A model generated the notes under the pieces. The model ran no database searches. It was given only the letters and a program-made list of their open reading frames with translations, and had not been told where the DNA came from. A stretch of 64,000 nt of DNA, taken from Neobacillus novalis NBRC 102450. GTDB taxonomy: Bacteria; Bacillota; Bacilli; Bacillales; Cytobacillaceae. This document shows, one piece after another, positions 8,263 through 16,972 of this stretch. The position numbers and the translations under genes were made by a program. How positions within the stretch are numbered: the stretch's first letter is position 1; each line of letters opens with the position of its first letter. Location: NCBI RefSeq assembly GCF_001591805.1, contig NZ_BCVP01000023.1, positions 1 through 64,000 of the forward strand. The letters run 5' to 3'.

Positions 8263-9018
8263 TCATAGTGTTATCGTATATTGCTGATTATTTATACCAT
8301 CTTTTGAAAAGACACGTTCTCCGTATTGAATTTCTTTTTCCGACATCAATAAAACAGTTGAGCTTCTTGTCCCGTAATGCTCACTTTTGATAAACAGCGG
8401 AGAAAGCATTCTTTCCCACTCTAATGAAACGCCTGTACTAGGAAGGATACCATCCGGTGCAGGGTCTGAATGCTGGAGGAGCTCGAAAAGCTTGTCTGTC
8501 AAATCCTCTTGTTTTCCTGTTAAGATTTCCGATAGACCTTCCCTGCCTAATTTCACCTTAGGCCATTCGGTATTTAATTGGTGATTGCTCACACCATGAA
8601 TACCAGGCTCAATCTTTTGCAGCATCTGCCCAATATTCGAATAATAAAACAACTCATTTGCATCGCCCGCAAGCAGGTTATAGCCAGGATAGTCATGATT
8701 GTTCTTAACAAGGCCTTGCAGATAATCCTTTACATTCCCTTTGTGTTTCAAGGCTTCTGCCACCAGTTCGCCACGCGACCGTTTCCCTTCGGTTAACTCT
8801 TGAGGATTGCGATAGTTGGTCAGGGCCGCAAAACGCCCTTTGGCGGTCACTCCCATCCAAGTTCCCATTTTTTCTAGATCCCTTCCCGCGAGGATTTCAG
8901 GACTCTCTGCCCAGTAATGGATCGGTGCAGTCGGCCTCTGATAAAATTCATCACGATTCGCCGCCACGATGAGTTTATATACCGGATGTACTTGATAGGC
9001 AAACAAAATTAAACACAT
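8263..9018 (-). CDS. NRDE (TANGO2) family protein
   Basis: The 251-residue product carries the defining Asn-Arg-Asp-Glu motif in IVAANRDEFYQRPT (about residues 15-28), followed by GRDLEKMGTWMGV and ALTNYRNP. This is the N-terminal nucleophile-like fold of the NRDE/TANGO2 family. Eukaryotic members affect heme or lipid handling; the bacterial role is not established. The family normally starts MCLI, so I use the ATG at 9018 rather than the GTG three codons earlier. It stands alone. Confidence 0.85.
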   Translation of the reverse strand: MCLILFAYQVHPVYKLIVAANRDEFYQRPTAPIHYWAESPEILAGRDLEKMGTWMGVTAKGRFAALTNYRNPQELTEGKRSRGELVAEALKHKGNVKDYLQGLVKNNHDYPGYNLLAGDANELFYYSNIGQMLQKIEPGIHGVSNHQLNTEWPKVKLGREGLSEILTGKQEDLTDKLFELLQHSDPAPDGILPSTGVSLEWERMLSPLFIKSEHYGTRSSTVLLMSEKEIQYGERVFSKDGINNQQYTITL

Positions 9019-9057
9019 TACTATCACAGCCCTTTTTAAAAAGATTATAACAACTTC

Positions 9058-9073
9058 GGGTGTCAGGCACCCG
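9058..9073. repeat. Partial GGTGCCTGACACC-family repeat (9.06 kb)
   Basis: GGGTGTCAGGCACCCG is a short palindromic arm of the dispersed family. It precedes the first 21-bp-period element, and a further family copy follows that element at 9400. Confidence 0.7.
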
Positions 9074-9100
9074 TTTTTGGTTTAGACGTTTATTATGACA

Positions 9101-9378
9101 TGAAATTTACCATTGATGAGAGGTTAACGCAATAAGGGGAATAAATTAGGCGCTTTATTAATGGGAACTGAATTTTTTCCTAAAATAGTATGTAAATTGG
9201 CCTTAAAATGGCCGTTTTTAGGCTCATTATTCTTCTAGAAAATGTTTTGGCTATTTTTAATAGGGTTTTGGCTACTTTTCAGGTGGTTTTGGCTTTTTTT
9301 TCAAGGGTTTTGGCTATTTTTCAGGGTGTTTTGGCTACTTTTTAAAGGGTTTTGGCTAATTAGACATTTACTGGAAAA
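9101..9378. repeat. Twin noncoding element, copy A, with six 21-bp units
   Basis: The element begins TGAAATTTACCATTGATGAG, contains a GGCC...GGCC hairpin followed by TTTTTAGG (about 9198-9222), then six cores GTTTTGGCT starting at 9244, 9265, 9286, 9307, 9328 and 9349. The period is exactly 21 nt. It ends ACATTTACTGGAAAA. Copy B at 10946 is the same element with three units. It fills most of the gene-free stretch 9019-9472 and shows no convincing coding sequence. Confidence 0.9.
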
Positions 9379-9399
9379 CTAATATCATACCAAAAAAAG

Positions 9400-9432
9400 T
9401 ATCAGGCTCCTATTTCATGGTGCCTGACACCC
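9400..9432. repeat. GGTGCCTGACACC-family repeat (9.4 kb)
   Basis: TATCAGGCTCC, a short spacer and ATGGTGCCTGACACCC form this copy. It lies between twin element A and the 3' end of the antiporter gene. Confidence 0.75.
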
Positions 9433-9472
9433 CTATCAATATACTATTGGAAAAACCGGGTATCCCCGGCTT

Positions 9473-10804
9473 CTACTTAGCTGGATAATTTATTGTTTTA
9501 AAAGTATCGTCGTCATTTCTTTTTCGAGGAACTATTTTCTCATCGCCTGGCATTAGTCTCCAGCCTTTACTTACAACAATCCGCAGCCAAGTTCCCGGAA
9601 TCCAGGAAGTCACAAGCGCTAACATAACAAGGATGGCGAAAAACTCCTGGTTAATGATACCCGTCGAATAGGCTACGGAGGAGAGGACGATGCCAGGACC
9701 ACCCCGGTCATTAATCGCTAATCCTAAGTTTAAACTTGTAAAAGGGTCCTGCTTAATGGTACGGGAAGTAATATAAACAGCTATCGTCTGTGTTAATGTT
9801 GCAAATAATAGATAGCCAAGGAAGAACAATGGGTTAAAGTGTCTTACAAGATCCAATTGTAATCCCACCGTCGCAAAGTAGATCGGGATAAACCACGAAA
9901 AGGAGATATTTGACACCCCTTGTTCCAGCCGTTCAGACACCACTTTTGGCAAGGCTACTTTTGCAACAATCCCTGCAAGCAGAGCACCAAAGATTGCCTC
10001 AACATGAAGATTACCGGCAAGTGATGCAAGCATAAACATAATAAATAAGAAGTATCCTAAATTGGATGACCTGAACAAGAGATTCTGTTTAATGACGGTC
10101 ATTCGTTTAAATAACACGTAGCCAAGAAACAAGGTGCCAAGAATAAACGCAGTCGATATAGAGAAACTTTTCACCGCAGTACCTACAGTAAAGACGCCCC
10201 CTTCGCTAGCAATCGCAGTGGCGAATCCTAATGCAATCCAAAGCAGCACGTCATGGATTCCAGCACAGGCAATTACAATTTTTGCAAAGCGAGTATGCAT
10301 AATTCCAAGGTCATTAAATATTTTGGAAATGACAGGGATAGATGTCACAGCAATGGATATTGCAATGACAATTTTGAAAGCTAAGGTGTTGTTGGCTGTT
10401 CCTAGATAGGGAGTGATGTTAAACCATCCCGCGGCAAGCCAGCCGACGATGAACGCCGGAATGGTCGCACCAATTACTAATGCCGAGGTGATTTTTGCGT
10501 CTTCTTTATTAAATTTCGTCTGGAATTTAAGCCCCGAGCAGAACATCAATAGCAGTAAACCAAACTGATAAAGCAGCCCAAACAATTTGTCCTCACCGGC
10601 AAAACCCAAAAATATCCATTTAAATGCATCCGGGAAGAAATGTCCTAATAGTGTTGGACCAAGGACTAAGCCTGCAGCAACCTCCCCTATAACTCGTGGA
10701 ATGAATATTCGCTCCGCTAAATACCCTAATAAATGTGCCATTGCTAATAAACATCCCATAGCCATCAAAAAATGACTAATTTCTGCCCCGCTTAAACTAA
10801 ACAT
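9473..10804 (-). CDS. CPA2-type cation/proton antiporter (Kef/NapA-like)
   Basis: The 443-residue protein has about 12 membrane segments and the CPA2 hallmarks: IPRVIGEVAAGLVLGP in an early helix, then the crossed-helix region SIAVTSIPVISKIFNDLG with CAGIHDVLLW. It most likely exchanges Na+ or K+ for H+ across the cytoplasmic membrane. No C-terminal RCK/TrkA-N domain is present, so gating by nucleotide or glutathione is not expected. The ATG at 10804 has a GGTGAT site 7 nt upstream; an in-frame GTG at 10816 lacks one. The gene lies between two direct copies of a noncoding repeat element. Confidence 0.88.
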   Translation of the reverse strand: MFSLSGAEISHFLMAMGCLLAMAHLLGYLAERIFIPRVIGEVAAGLVLGPTLLGHFFPDAFKWIFLGFAGEDKLFGLLYQFGLLLLMFCSGLKFQTKFNKEDAKITSALVIGATIPAFIVGWLAAGWFNITPYLGTANNTLAFKIVIAISIAVTSIPVISKIFNDLGIMHTRFAKIVIACAGIHDVLLWIALGFATAIASEGGVFTVGTAVKSFSISTAFILGTLFLGYVLFKRMTVIKQNLLFRSSNLGYFLFIMFMLASLAGNLHVEAIFGALLAGIVAKVALPKVVSERLEQGVSNISFSWFIPIYFATVGLQLDLVRHFNPLFFLGYLLFATLTQTIAVYITSRTIKQDPFTSLNLGLAINDRGGPGIVLSSVAYSTGIINQEFFAILVMLALVTSWIPGTWLRIVVSKGWRLMPGDEKIVPRKRNDDDTFKTINYPAK

Positions 10805-10945
10805 TCCGTTGATCACCCATTTCAGCTTTTATTGTTTACTTTTTATAAAGGTATGCAATAATAGCCTCAGTGAAATGGACAACTGTCCACTGCTTGTCAA
10901 AATTAGGCATGCGAGATTATAGTTATTGGTCGATGTTTTGTGGCT

Positions 10946-11161
10946 TGAAATTTACCATTGATGAGATGTTGGCGGAATATGAGGAATAAATCAGGCATTT
11001 TTTAGATGGAAACTGACTTTTTTCCTAAAATTATTTGTAAAACGGCCTTAAAGAGGTCGTTTTTTAGGTTCATTATTCTTCGAGAAAATGTTTTGGCTAT
11101 TTTTTATAGGGTTTTGGCTACTTTTCAGGGGGTTTTGGCTAATTATACATTTACTGGAAAA
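10946..11161. repeat. Twin noncoding element, copy B, with three 21-bp units
   Basis: This is a direct copy of the element at 9101, with the same first 20 bases and the same ending. Its cores GTTTTGGCT start at 11090, 11111 and 11132, again at 21-nt period. It is 62 nt shorter than copy A, about three units. The internal hairpin keeps its pairing despite base changes (CGGCC...GGTCG here). It occupies most of the gene-free stretch 10805-11271. Confidence 0.9.
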
Positions 11162-11213
11162 ATATACAGACTGGATTAATGTTTGTTTAGTTTTTCTATC
11201 AAATGAGAAAAGA

Positions 11214-11249
11214 GGCACCATGTGAAAAATTCACATGGTGCCTGACACC
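11214..11249. repeat. GGTGCCTGACACC-family repeat (11.2 kb), palindrome
   Basis: GGCACCATGTGAA and TTCACATGGTGCC form a 13-bp perfect stem with a 3-nt loop, followed by TGACACC. It sits just past the stop of the TPM gene and may double as its 3' hairpin. Confidence 0.85.
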
Positions 11250-11271
11250 TAAAAATGACAACCAACAATTA

Positions 11272-12009
11272 CTACCAACCCCGGCCAGCACCGCCGCCTC
11301 CGGACGAACCTCCCCCGCCGCCGCGGGAACCACCGCCGCCTCTTCCGCCACCCCTAGACAAGATAGAAAGCAGAAGATAAGTAAGGGTGCCGCCAAAGAA
11401 TTTAAAGTCAAGGAACACGACGACAACTACAATAATAATGAGGAGCCATGGCGGAATCCCGATCCCTTCATTCTTAGGTGCTGACTGCCCTTCTCCCTCA
11501 ACGCCATATTCAGCAAGTACTTCTTTCACCAGAACTTTGTAAGTTGCAACAACAGCATTATTTGGCTGTTGATTCTTTAGATAGGGAACAGCATTCTCAT
11601 CAAGAATTCGTCCAGCCTTTCCATCAGGAATTCTGCCTTCGAGCCCATAACCCACTTCAATTCTTACCTTTTGTTCCTTCATCGCTAAAACGAGTAAGAC
11701 CCCGTTGTTTTCCTTTTTGTTTCCAATTCCGTACTTTCGAAATGCCTCAACGGCAAATTCCTCTATTGTTCGATCCCCGATTGTCGGGATCGTCAAAACG
11801 GCAACCTGCGCTGTCGTTCGATTTTCAAGGCTTCTGCCTAAATTGATTAACTCAGCCTTTTCGTTTTCGTTTAAAACATGGGCAAAATCCTGTACATAAA
11901 TATCTCCCACAGGTACGGGAATTTGAACATCCTCAGCAAGTGCATTTGCTGCACCTAGTAGAAAGGTGAAAAACACCAATAGAAGGCTGAAGATCCGTTT
12001 CGCATTCAT
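11272..12009 (-). CDS. TPM-domain membrane protein (YgcG-like)
   Basis: The 245-residue protein has a cleavable signal peptide ending near ANALAED, a TPM (TLP18.3/Psb32/MOLO-1) domain at about 30-160 (VQDFAHVLNENEKAEL...VEVGYGLEGRIPDGKAGRIL), one membrane helix (about 185-205) and a Gly/Ser/Arg-rich tail. The domain faces outward and the glycine tail is cytosolic. The family works with LemA in envelope stress or membrane-protein upkeep; the exact activity is unknown. Its ATG at 12009 overlaps the lemA stop as TGATG, so the two are translationally coupled. A second TPM protein lies 3 kb away at 15058. Confidence 0.88.
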   Translation of the reverse strand: MNAKRIFSLLLVFFTFLLGAANALAEDVQIPVPVGDIYVQDFAHVLNENEKAELINLGRSLENRTTAQVAVLTIPTIGDRTIEEFAVEAFRKYGIGNKKENNGVLLVLAMKEQKVRIEVGYGLEGRIPDGKAGRILDENAVPYLKNQQPNNAVVATYKVLVKEVLAEYGVEGEGQSAPKNEGIGIPPWLLIIIVVVVVFLDFKFFGGTLTYLLLSILSRGGGRGGGGSRGGGGGSSGGGGAGRGW

Positions 12010-12584
12010 CACCCATTGCCCCCAAAGTCAACCTGAGGCGCTTCCTGCGCTTTAGGATCCGCTTTGAAATATTCCTTTTCATTAAACCCGGCAATTCTTG
12101 CGATTATCGCTCCGGGAAATTGCTTTACTTTTTTGTTAAACACAGCGACCTGGTCATTATAATCCTTCCGGGCAACAGAGATTCGATTTTCCGTTCCAGC
12201 AAGCTCATCCATTAATTGCGCAAACTGCTGATTGGCCTTCAGGTCTGGATAATTTTCAACAACGACAAGCAAACGGCTTAACGCCCCTGATAATTCGGCG
12301 TTCGCAGTTGCTTCCTCACCCGGTGTTTTCGCCCCGGCGAGTCGGGCACGGGCATCGGAAATGGAAGTAATCACTTCTTTTTCATGTGCGGCATAGCCTT
12401 TCACCGTATTTACAAGGTTTGGAATTAAATCCAGCCTTCTTTGCAGTTGATTTTCTATTTGAGCATAAGACTGATTCACGTTTTCTTCGGAATTGACAAA
12501 GTTGTTATAGCTGGACATGAACATAAGGCCAAAAACAACAATGACCGCAATAACAATTCCGATTGCCATAAAACCTTTTTTCAA
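12009..12584 (-). CDS. lemA: LemA-family membrane protein
   Basis: The 191-residue product has one N-terminal membrane helix (about residues 5-24) and a long antiparallel helical domain with the family segments SYNNFVNSEENVNQSYAQIE, NQLQRRLDLIPNLVNTVKGY and LSRLLVVVENYPDLKAN. LemA proteins expose the N-terminus outside and the helical bundle inside, and commonly pair with TPM-domain proteins, as here. I prefer the TTG at 12584, which gives the usual MKKG-type start 10 nt after AGGAG; the GTG at 12593 is too close to that site. Confidence 0.9.
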   Translation of the reverse strand: MKKGFMAIGIVIAVIVVFGLMFMSSYNNFVNSEENVNQSYAQIENQLQRRLDLIPNLVNTVKGYAAHEKEVITSISDARARLAGAKTPGEEATANAELSGALSRLLVVVENYPDLKANQQFAQLMDELAGTENRISVARKDYNDQVAVFNKKVKQFPGAIIARIAGFNEKEYFKADPKAQEAPQVDFGGNG

Positions 12585-12737
12585 AATATCCACGCTCCTT
12601 TCTCACCTATAGTATATATCACATTTAAAATAAGTTACGCTTTTACCACATTAAATCAAATGATTGATTGAGGACGCGGACGGAAAAACTTGTTTGCCAA
12701 TTTGTATTATTAATTCTCGATTTAATCAATAACAATC

Positions 12738-12766
12738 TGCAGTAGTCTTGACTGCGGTTTTTTGGT
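12738..12766 (+). terminator. Orphan hairpin with T run
   Basis: GCAGT and ACTGC form a short stem followed by GGTTTTTT. No plus-strand gene lies upstream, so its role is unclear. Otherwise 12585-12919 holds only the upstream region of lemA and a hairpin (AACAGCCC 12883-12890, GGGCTGTT 12907-12914) just past the lipoprotein stop. Confidence 0.35.
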
Positions 12767-12919
12767 ATCTGATTCCGTGCCATCAGTCTCTGTCAAAAAG
12801 TAAACAAAGTATTGATTCAACTATGTAAAAGCTGGTAAAAGGTGGGGAGTTCGTACAAATCAAAAACTTCTTTATAAGATTGAACAGCCCTTTGCTTATT
12901 CGCATCGGGCTGTTGACAG

Positions 12920-13774
12920 TTAATATTCGTACTTTTTATTCTCAATGATTGTATAGCCTTTTCCGTTTTCAATTACAATCATCATGAAATTATTTTTAAC
13001 AAAGTTCTCACTGAACTCAACATTTTGTTTGTAAATACTTTCCTGCTTGCTGCTATCCTTAAAAACTCCCATATAAAGTGTATTTTCATTAAAAACCTGC
13101 TTGATTAGGGTAGTTTCTCCGTTTTCCATTGTAAATAACTGACTCACATATCCATCTCCGGAAGGGACAAACTCAAATACCTTTGTTTCTTTGCCATTAA
13201 CTGAAAAACTAGCTTTTAGGGATTCAGTTTTCGTATCATATTCACCTGAAATATTCATACTTTGAATAGTCTCATCTTCTGATTTCATTTCCAGGTCGAA
13301 CATGCAAATATCGCCTTTCAATTCAACGTGACCTTTACTATCTTGATTCATCACCGGCCCTTCCCAAACATTCTGTCCTGTTTTAGGAACGCCAGACAAC
13401 ATCGCTAATGGCATTAAAGGAATATCTGTGCTAAACAAGCCCATCAAAGAAATAGAGGCCATTGGATTTTCTTTTGAGACGGTTTCCAACATAGGGTCCA
13501 ACATCTCATATGCTTTTTGTTTCACTTCCATATAATGTGTCATTCTAGTGGCAATAGGCGGAATAGCTGACTCTGCAAGTTCATCTTTCGGTGAAGCAGG
13601 TGTTTCATTGTCCTTTTTTTGTGGAGCTTTTCCTTCTTCTTTACTCAAGGGAGCTGTTCCCTCTGTTTCCTCTTTTACGTCGCTTTTACCACACCCGCTA
13701 ATGGAAAAAAACATCAATAAAGTCGTCAACATCAGAAACATTTTATTTACTAACATTCGTTTTCGTTTCCCCAT
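12920..13774 (-). CDS. Predicted lipoprotein of unknown function
   Basis: The 284-residue product has a lipoprotein signal peptide: basic start MGKRKRMLVNK, hydrophobic core, and lipobox SISGC with the acylated Cys near residue 28. A charged low-complexity linker (EETEGTAPLSKEEGKAPQKK) leads to a domain of about 200 residues that I do not recognise; its alternating hydrophobic pattern suggests beta strands. I chose the ATG at 13774, which has a GGGGTG site 6 nt upstream, over an ATG five codons earlier with none. It lies between two envelope-stress operons on the same strand, which hints at an envelope role. Confidence 0.75.
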   Translation of the reverse strand: MGKRKRMLVNKMFLMLTTLLMFFSISGCGKSDVKEETEGTAPLSKEEGKAPQKKDNETPASPKDELAESAIPPIATRMTHYMEVKQKAYEMLDPMLETVSKENPMASISLMGLFSTDIPLMPLAMLSGVPKTGQNVWEGPVMNQDSKGHVELKGDICMFDLEMKSEDETIQSMNISGEYDTKTESLKASFSVNGKETKVFEFVPSGDGYVSQLFTMENGETTLIKQVFNENTLYMGVFKDSSKQESIYKQNVEFSENFVKNNFMMIVIENGKGYTIIENKKYEY

Positions 13775-13940
13775 GCACCACACCCCCATTAAAACATCTT
13801 ATGTTTCCTTAAAATATTTAATGAGCATTTTCCATTTCTTGATACATGTAACAAATATTCATCTAATCAGCCAAACAACAAAACAGGATCTCTACCACTA
13901 TTCGGTGAAGGTGCTGTACTATTTTTCAGAAAACCGCACT

Positions 13941-13985
13941 TACTTATGATACGGTTCACCGCATCATAAGTAATAATGAACAAAA
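13941..13985. repeat. ACTTATGAT palindromic repeat, copy 1
   Basis: TACTTATGAT (13941-13950) and ATCATAAGTA (13963-13972) form a perfect 10-bp dyad around ACGGTTCACCGC, followed by AATGAACAAAA. Related copies lie at 17641 and 18533. Confidence 0.75.
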
Positions 13986-13990
13986 AAGTA

Positions 13991-14045
13991 GCGCGGAGAC
14001 GGTTCTTTGCTTTCTAAGAAGCAATCGAACGATCCCCGCGCTTTT
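13991..14045 (-). terminator. Terminator of the psp/ydj operon
   Basis: A long stem pairs GCGCGGAGACGGTTC with GAACGATCCCCGCGC, with an inner TTGCTT/AAGCAA stem. On the minus strand it is followed by ACTTTTTTG, and it begins just past the ydjI stop. Confidence 0.8.
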
Positions 14046-14047
14046 TG

Positions 14048-15034
14048 CTAAATAAGTTTTTCCCCACAATTAGGGCAGAAATTGGCTGCACCTGTTTTTT
14101 CGCCGCAATTCGGGCAGAAGTTTGGTTTCTTTTGGCCGCCTCCATTTGGTTGTACAGGTGGTTGTGCATCTTGCGGTGGTGCAGGCTGATTCTGATTCAT
14201 TTGATTCATCATTTTGCCCGCAATATTCATCCCCATCATCATTCCGGCCATATCAGATGCCGCTCCGCCTCCGCTCATTTTTCCAGAGGCCATGCCATCT
14301 GTAAGTGAGATTTGCTGGTACCTGCCAACATCACTTACCATGCCATGCGAAGCATTTTTGGTAATCATGTCCTGAATCTCTTTTGGATAACTGAAGCTCA
14401 TGACAGTAAACCCAGTGATCGTGATGCCGCTCTTGATCATCTGCATGTCTAAATCTTCTTGAATTCCTTTTGAAATGTCGAAAGAGTTGGCTTGAAGATT
14501 GAACATATCCTTCCCTTCCCGTGTAATCCATTTCATCAGGAGCTGGTCAAGGATAGATGTGATGCGAATTTTGACATCCTCCACGAAATATTGATCCTTC
14601 ACACCGGCAATTTGATCGATTAAGGCAATATAATCATGTACTTTAAAATTAAAGGTTCCGTTCGCACGAATCGGCATGCCGCCAGGAAGTCCGAGTGTTG
14701 GGATATTGATTGCATTTTGCGTGCCCCATTTCACCACAAACTCTTTCGTGTTCACAAACAGCACCTCTACCCGCATGCCGCTATTGAAGCCAAACTTGAA
14801 TCCCTTTAAGGTCGATAAGAAAGGGATGATTTGCGATTCGATATCGTACTCACCGTCATCCCGAAACACCCCTTCGATTTTTCCATTGTTAAAAAAAATC
14901 GCATCTTGACCAGGTCGAATAATCAGTCTGCTCCCCTTTTTGATTTCACGATTGCTCCATTTATAAAAAATCATATCATCTCTAAATTCTTGCCATTCTA
15001 CAACATTTGCAAATTGATTTTTAAAAAAAGACAT
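14048..15034 (-). CDS. ydjI: YdjI-type SPFH-domain scaffold with zinc ribbons
   Basis: The 328-residue protein matches B. subtilis YdjI, described as a membrane anchor for PspA. An SPFH/band-7-like domain fills about residues 1-230 (WSNREIKKGSRLIIRPGQDA at the front, VMSFSYPKEIQDMITK near its end). A Met/Gly/Gln-rich linker follows, then two zinc-ribbon pairs, FCPNCGEKTG and FCPNCGEKLI, at the C-terminus. An AAGGGAG site lies 10 nt upstream of the ATG. It is the last gene of the pspA-ydjG-ydjH-ydjI unit and ends at a strong hairpin. Confidence 0.9.
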   Translation of the reverse strand: MSFFKNQFANVVEWQEFRDDMIFYKWSNREIKKGSRLIIRPGQDAIFFNNGKIEGVFRDDGEYDIESQIIPFLSTLKGFKFGFNSGMRVEVLFVNTKEFVVKWGTQNAINIPTLGLPGGMPIRANGTFNFKVHDYIALIDQIAGVKDQYFVEDVKIRITSILDQLLMKWITREGKDMFNLQANSFDISKGIQEDLDMQMIKSGITITGFTVMSFSYPKEIQDMITKNASHGMVSDVGRYQQISLTDGMASGKMSGGGAASDMAGMMMGMNIAGKMMNQMNQNQPAPPQDAQPPVQPNGGGQKKPNFCPNCGEKTGAANFCPNCGEKLI

Positions 15035-15057
15035 CGATCAGCTGCTCCCTTCTACTT

Positions 15058-15930
15058 TTAGAATTTGCCACTGCTGCCGCTATGCGAGTGGCCGCCGCCA
15101 GTGATTCCGCCTCCGCCGCCACTATTTGTATTATTAGACGGCTTTCTTTGCTTCGTCACTGTTTGTCTGACAAAGTTATCATATTTGTTTAGTACTCTTG
15201 ACTGATCACTATTCATATAGGTCCCCGCATTTACCGTGACTCTGCCGCCGGAGCGATAGGCCATAATCGCAACAATCACAGCAGCCACGATAATGGAGGC
15301 AATTAATTGGAACCACCATTGAAAAAATATATTCTCCGGGTCGGCCCCTGAATCATTGCCATTGTACCCATCCGAACTTTCACCAGGCCCATAGCCTGAA
15401 TATCCATCCGAGCTGCTGCCATCACTTGGCTCATAGCCCATGTACTCATGGGAAGTAGTTATAAATGCCAAAAAGGCTTGAAAGTAGTGACCATCTGATA
15501 GATCAGGGGTAATGTTTTCACGAATCTGATCAAGCCGACCATCACCCAAATACTGCTCTGCTTTTTTAAAACCCGCCAAATAGATATCCCGTTCTTGCAT
15601 ATCGATGGCTAGTATTGCGGTATTTCCATGCGGCTGGTCATACCCGGGAGCATTTTCATCATAGAAATCCTCCACATATTGAACGATATCCTTTCCATCT
15701 GTTCCACTTACCGTGAGGATGATAAAAGCAGTCTCCCTTGCTTCACCCAGTTCTTTTGCCAAATTTTGAAGGTCTGCAGCCTCTTGATCCGTCAGTAAAT
15801 GGGCAAAATCATAGATATACTGGCTCCGGTCAAAGTTTTCCGCTTTGACCGGCATTGCTAGGGGCAGCAGCATAAGAAACACTATCATTAAGAAAAATAA
15901 TCCTCGTTTTTGCAGAAAAATCCTGCTCAC
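15058..15930 (-). CDS. ydjH: YdjH-type TPM-domain membrane protein
   Basis: The 290-residue protein has an N-terminal signal peptide (hydrophobic stretch ending MPVKAENF), a TPM domain (about 35-160, with YIYDFAHLLTDQEAADL), a Gly/Ser/Tyr linker, one membrane helix (about 205-225) and a Gly/His/Ser tail. It corresponds to B. subtilis YdjH and probably joins YdjG in the membrane complex that holds PspA. The GTG at 15930 overlaps the ydjG stop as GTGA and has GGGAGG 9 nt upstream; the frame is open further upstream but that part duplicates ydjG coding sequence. Confidence 0.88.
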   Translation of the reverse strand: MSRIFLQKRGLFFLMIVFLMLLPLAMPVKAENFDRSQYIYDFAHLLTDQEAADLQNLAKELGEARETAFIILTVSGTDGKDIVQYVEDFYDENAPGYDQPHGNTAILAIDMQERDIYLAGFKKAEQYLGDGRLDQIRENITPDLSDGHYFQAFLAFITTSHEYMGYEPSDGSSSDGYSGYGPGESSDGYNGNDSGADPENIFFQWWFQLIASIIVAAVIVAIMAYRSGGRVTVNAGTYMNSDQSRVLNKYDNFVRQTVTKQRKPSNNTNSGGGGGITGGGHSHSGSSGKF

Positions 15931-16955
15931 CAAAACCCGCCTCCCATCATTAAAGAGACACATTTTAACGCTAAGAAAGTTCCAGCTGTGATGCCGCTAA
16001 ACCACATCGCCACTTTAGATGTGCTGATTGGCGGTTTTCCGACTATTTTTCCCGTCTCGCCATTCATCGCAAACGTATACTCAGAATTATTATAATCATA
16101 GCTAACCATCCAAACCGGCAGTAAAACATAATCGCTGTTCTTGTTTCTTGTATCAATATGTTTATTCGTATAATTTACTGAATGATAGCCTGTTAGAGTG
16201 GATTGAATATAGGATTCAATATAACCGCTAATTTTATCTTTCGCCCGTGGGAGCAGTTCCTCGTCAGTATAATTGTATTTTTCCGCAATATATCCCGCTA
16301 AATAAGGGGTTTTAAAATCCTTTAATTGATCATATGGGTATGGCTCCAATTTATCCATTAATTGATCATTCATCTTTTCTGATGCATCAACAGGGATTTT
16401 GACATAATCAAGGTTGATATCGCGAAAGGCATCATAATACTTGGTTTCTGTATAAATATAATCACCCTGTTCATAGGTTCTAACCTTTGTACATGTGGCA
16501 TTTACTTGCACCTTACTATTTAAATCAAATAACCAAAATGGAATATACATGCCTGTCAGACTCTTAATACGGTCTGCATTCATGAAGCCTTTCGGAGTAA
16601 GCAGCCCTTTTCTGCACCATTTTTGAAACGCCTTCGTTGCCTCTTCCTTGCTTATGGTAAAAGGAATGACCTTTGCCGGTGCAAGAGTACCCGATAATCT
16701 GTCGGCGATGACAACACCCGCTCCGCAGAAACTGCAGCTTGTTGCGGCTGTTTCAGCCTCTGTAATAAGAACAGCCCCACAATTCTCGCAATGGTATTCG
16801 TTCGCCTCATCCTCCGAAAATCGTACCGACTTCAATTCTTCCGGATAATTTTCAATATTTTCGTGCCTGCCGCAAGCTTCACAAGATAATTCGCCCGATT
16901 CAGCGTCAAAGCCCATATCACTCCCGCAGCCGGGACATTTATAATGAAGAATCAT
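15927..16955 (-). CDS. ydjG: YdjG-type zinc-ribbon membrane protein
   Basis: The 342-residue protein begins with two TFIIB-like zinc ribbons: CPGCGS...CEACGR and CENCGA...CSFCGA (residues about 9-80). A long soluble domain follows (LSGTLAPAKVIPFTISKEEA onward), with a hydrophobic helix close to the C-terminus. It is the counterpart of B. subtilis YdjG, part of the PspA-anchoring complex. AGAGGTGAT lies 6 nt upstream of the ATG. It sits between the PspA-like gene (55 nt gap) and ydjH (4-nt overlap), which supports one transcript. Confidence 0.9.
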   Translation of the reverse strand: MILHYKCPGCGSDMGFDAESGELSCEACGRHENIENYPEELKSVRFSEDEANEYHCENCGAVLITEAETAATSCSFCGAGVVIADRLSGTLAPAKVIPFTISKEEATKAFQKWCRKGLLTPKGFMNADRIKSLTGMYIPFWLFDLNSKVQVNATCTKVRTYEQGDYIYTETKYYDAFRDINLDYVKIPVDASEKMNDQLMDKLEPYPYDQLKDFKTPYLAGYIAEKYNYTDEELLPRAKDKISGYIESYIQSTLTGYHSVNYTNKHIDTRNKNSDYVLLPVWMVSYDYNNSEYTFAMNGETGKIVGKPPISTSKVAMWFSGITAGTFLALKCVSLMMGGGFW

Positions 16956-16972
16956 ATTTTCATCACCTCTTT

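Noticed and set aside
9244-11152. GTTTTGGCT and TTTATCAGCG arrays considered as CRISPR
   Set aside because: Repeats are only about 10 nt with 11-nt variable parts, far shorter than CRISPR repeats and spacers, and no cas gene is present.
11203-11484. 93-codon plus-strand ORF opposite the TPM gene
   Set aside because: It arises from the GC-rich antisense of the Gly-rich tail and from a palindromic repeat; no independent support.
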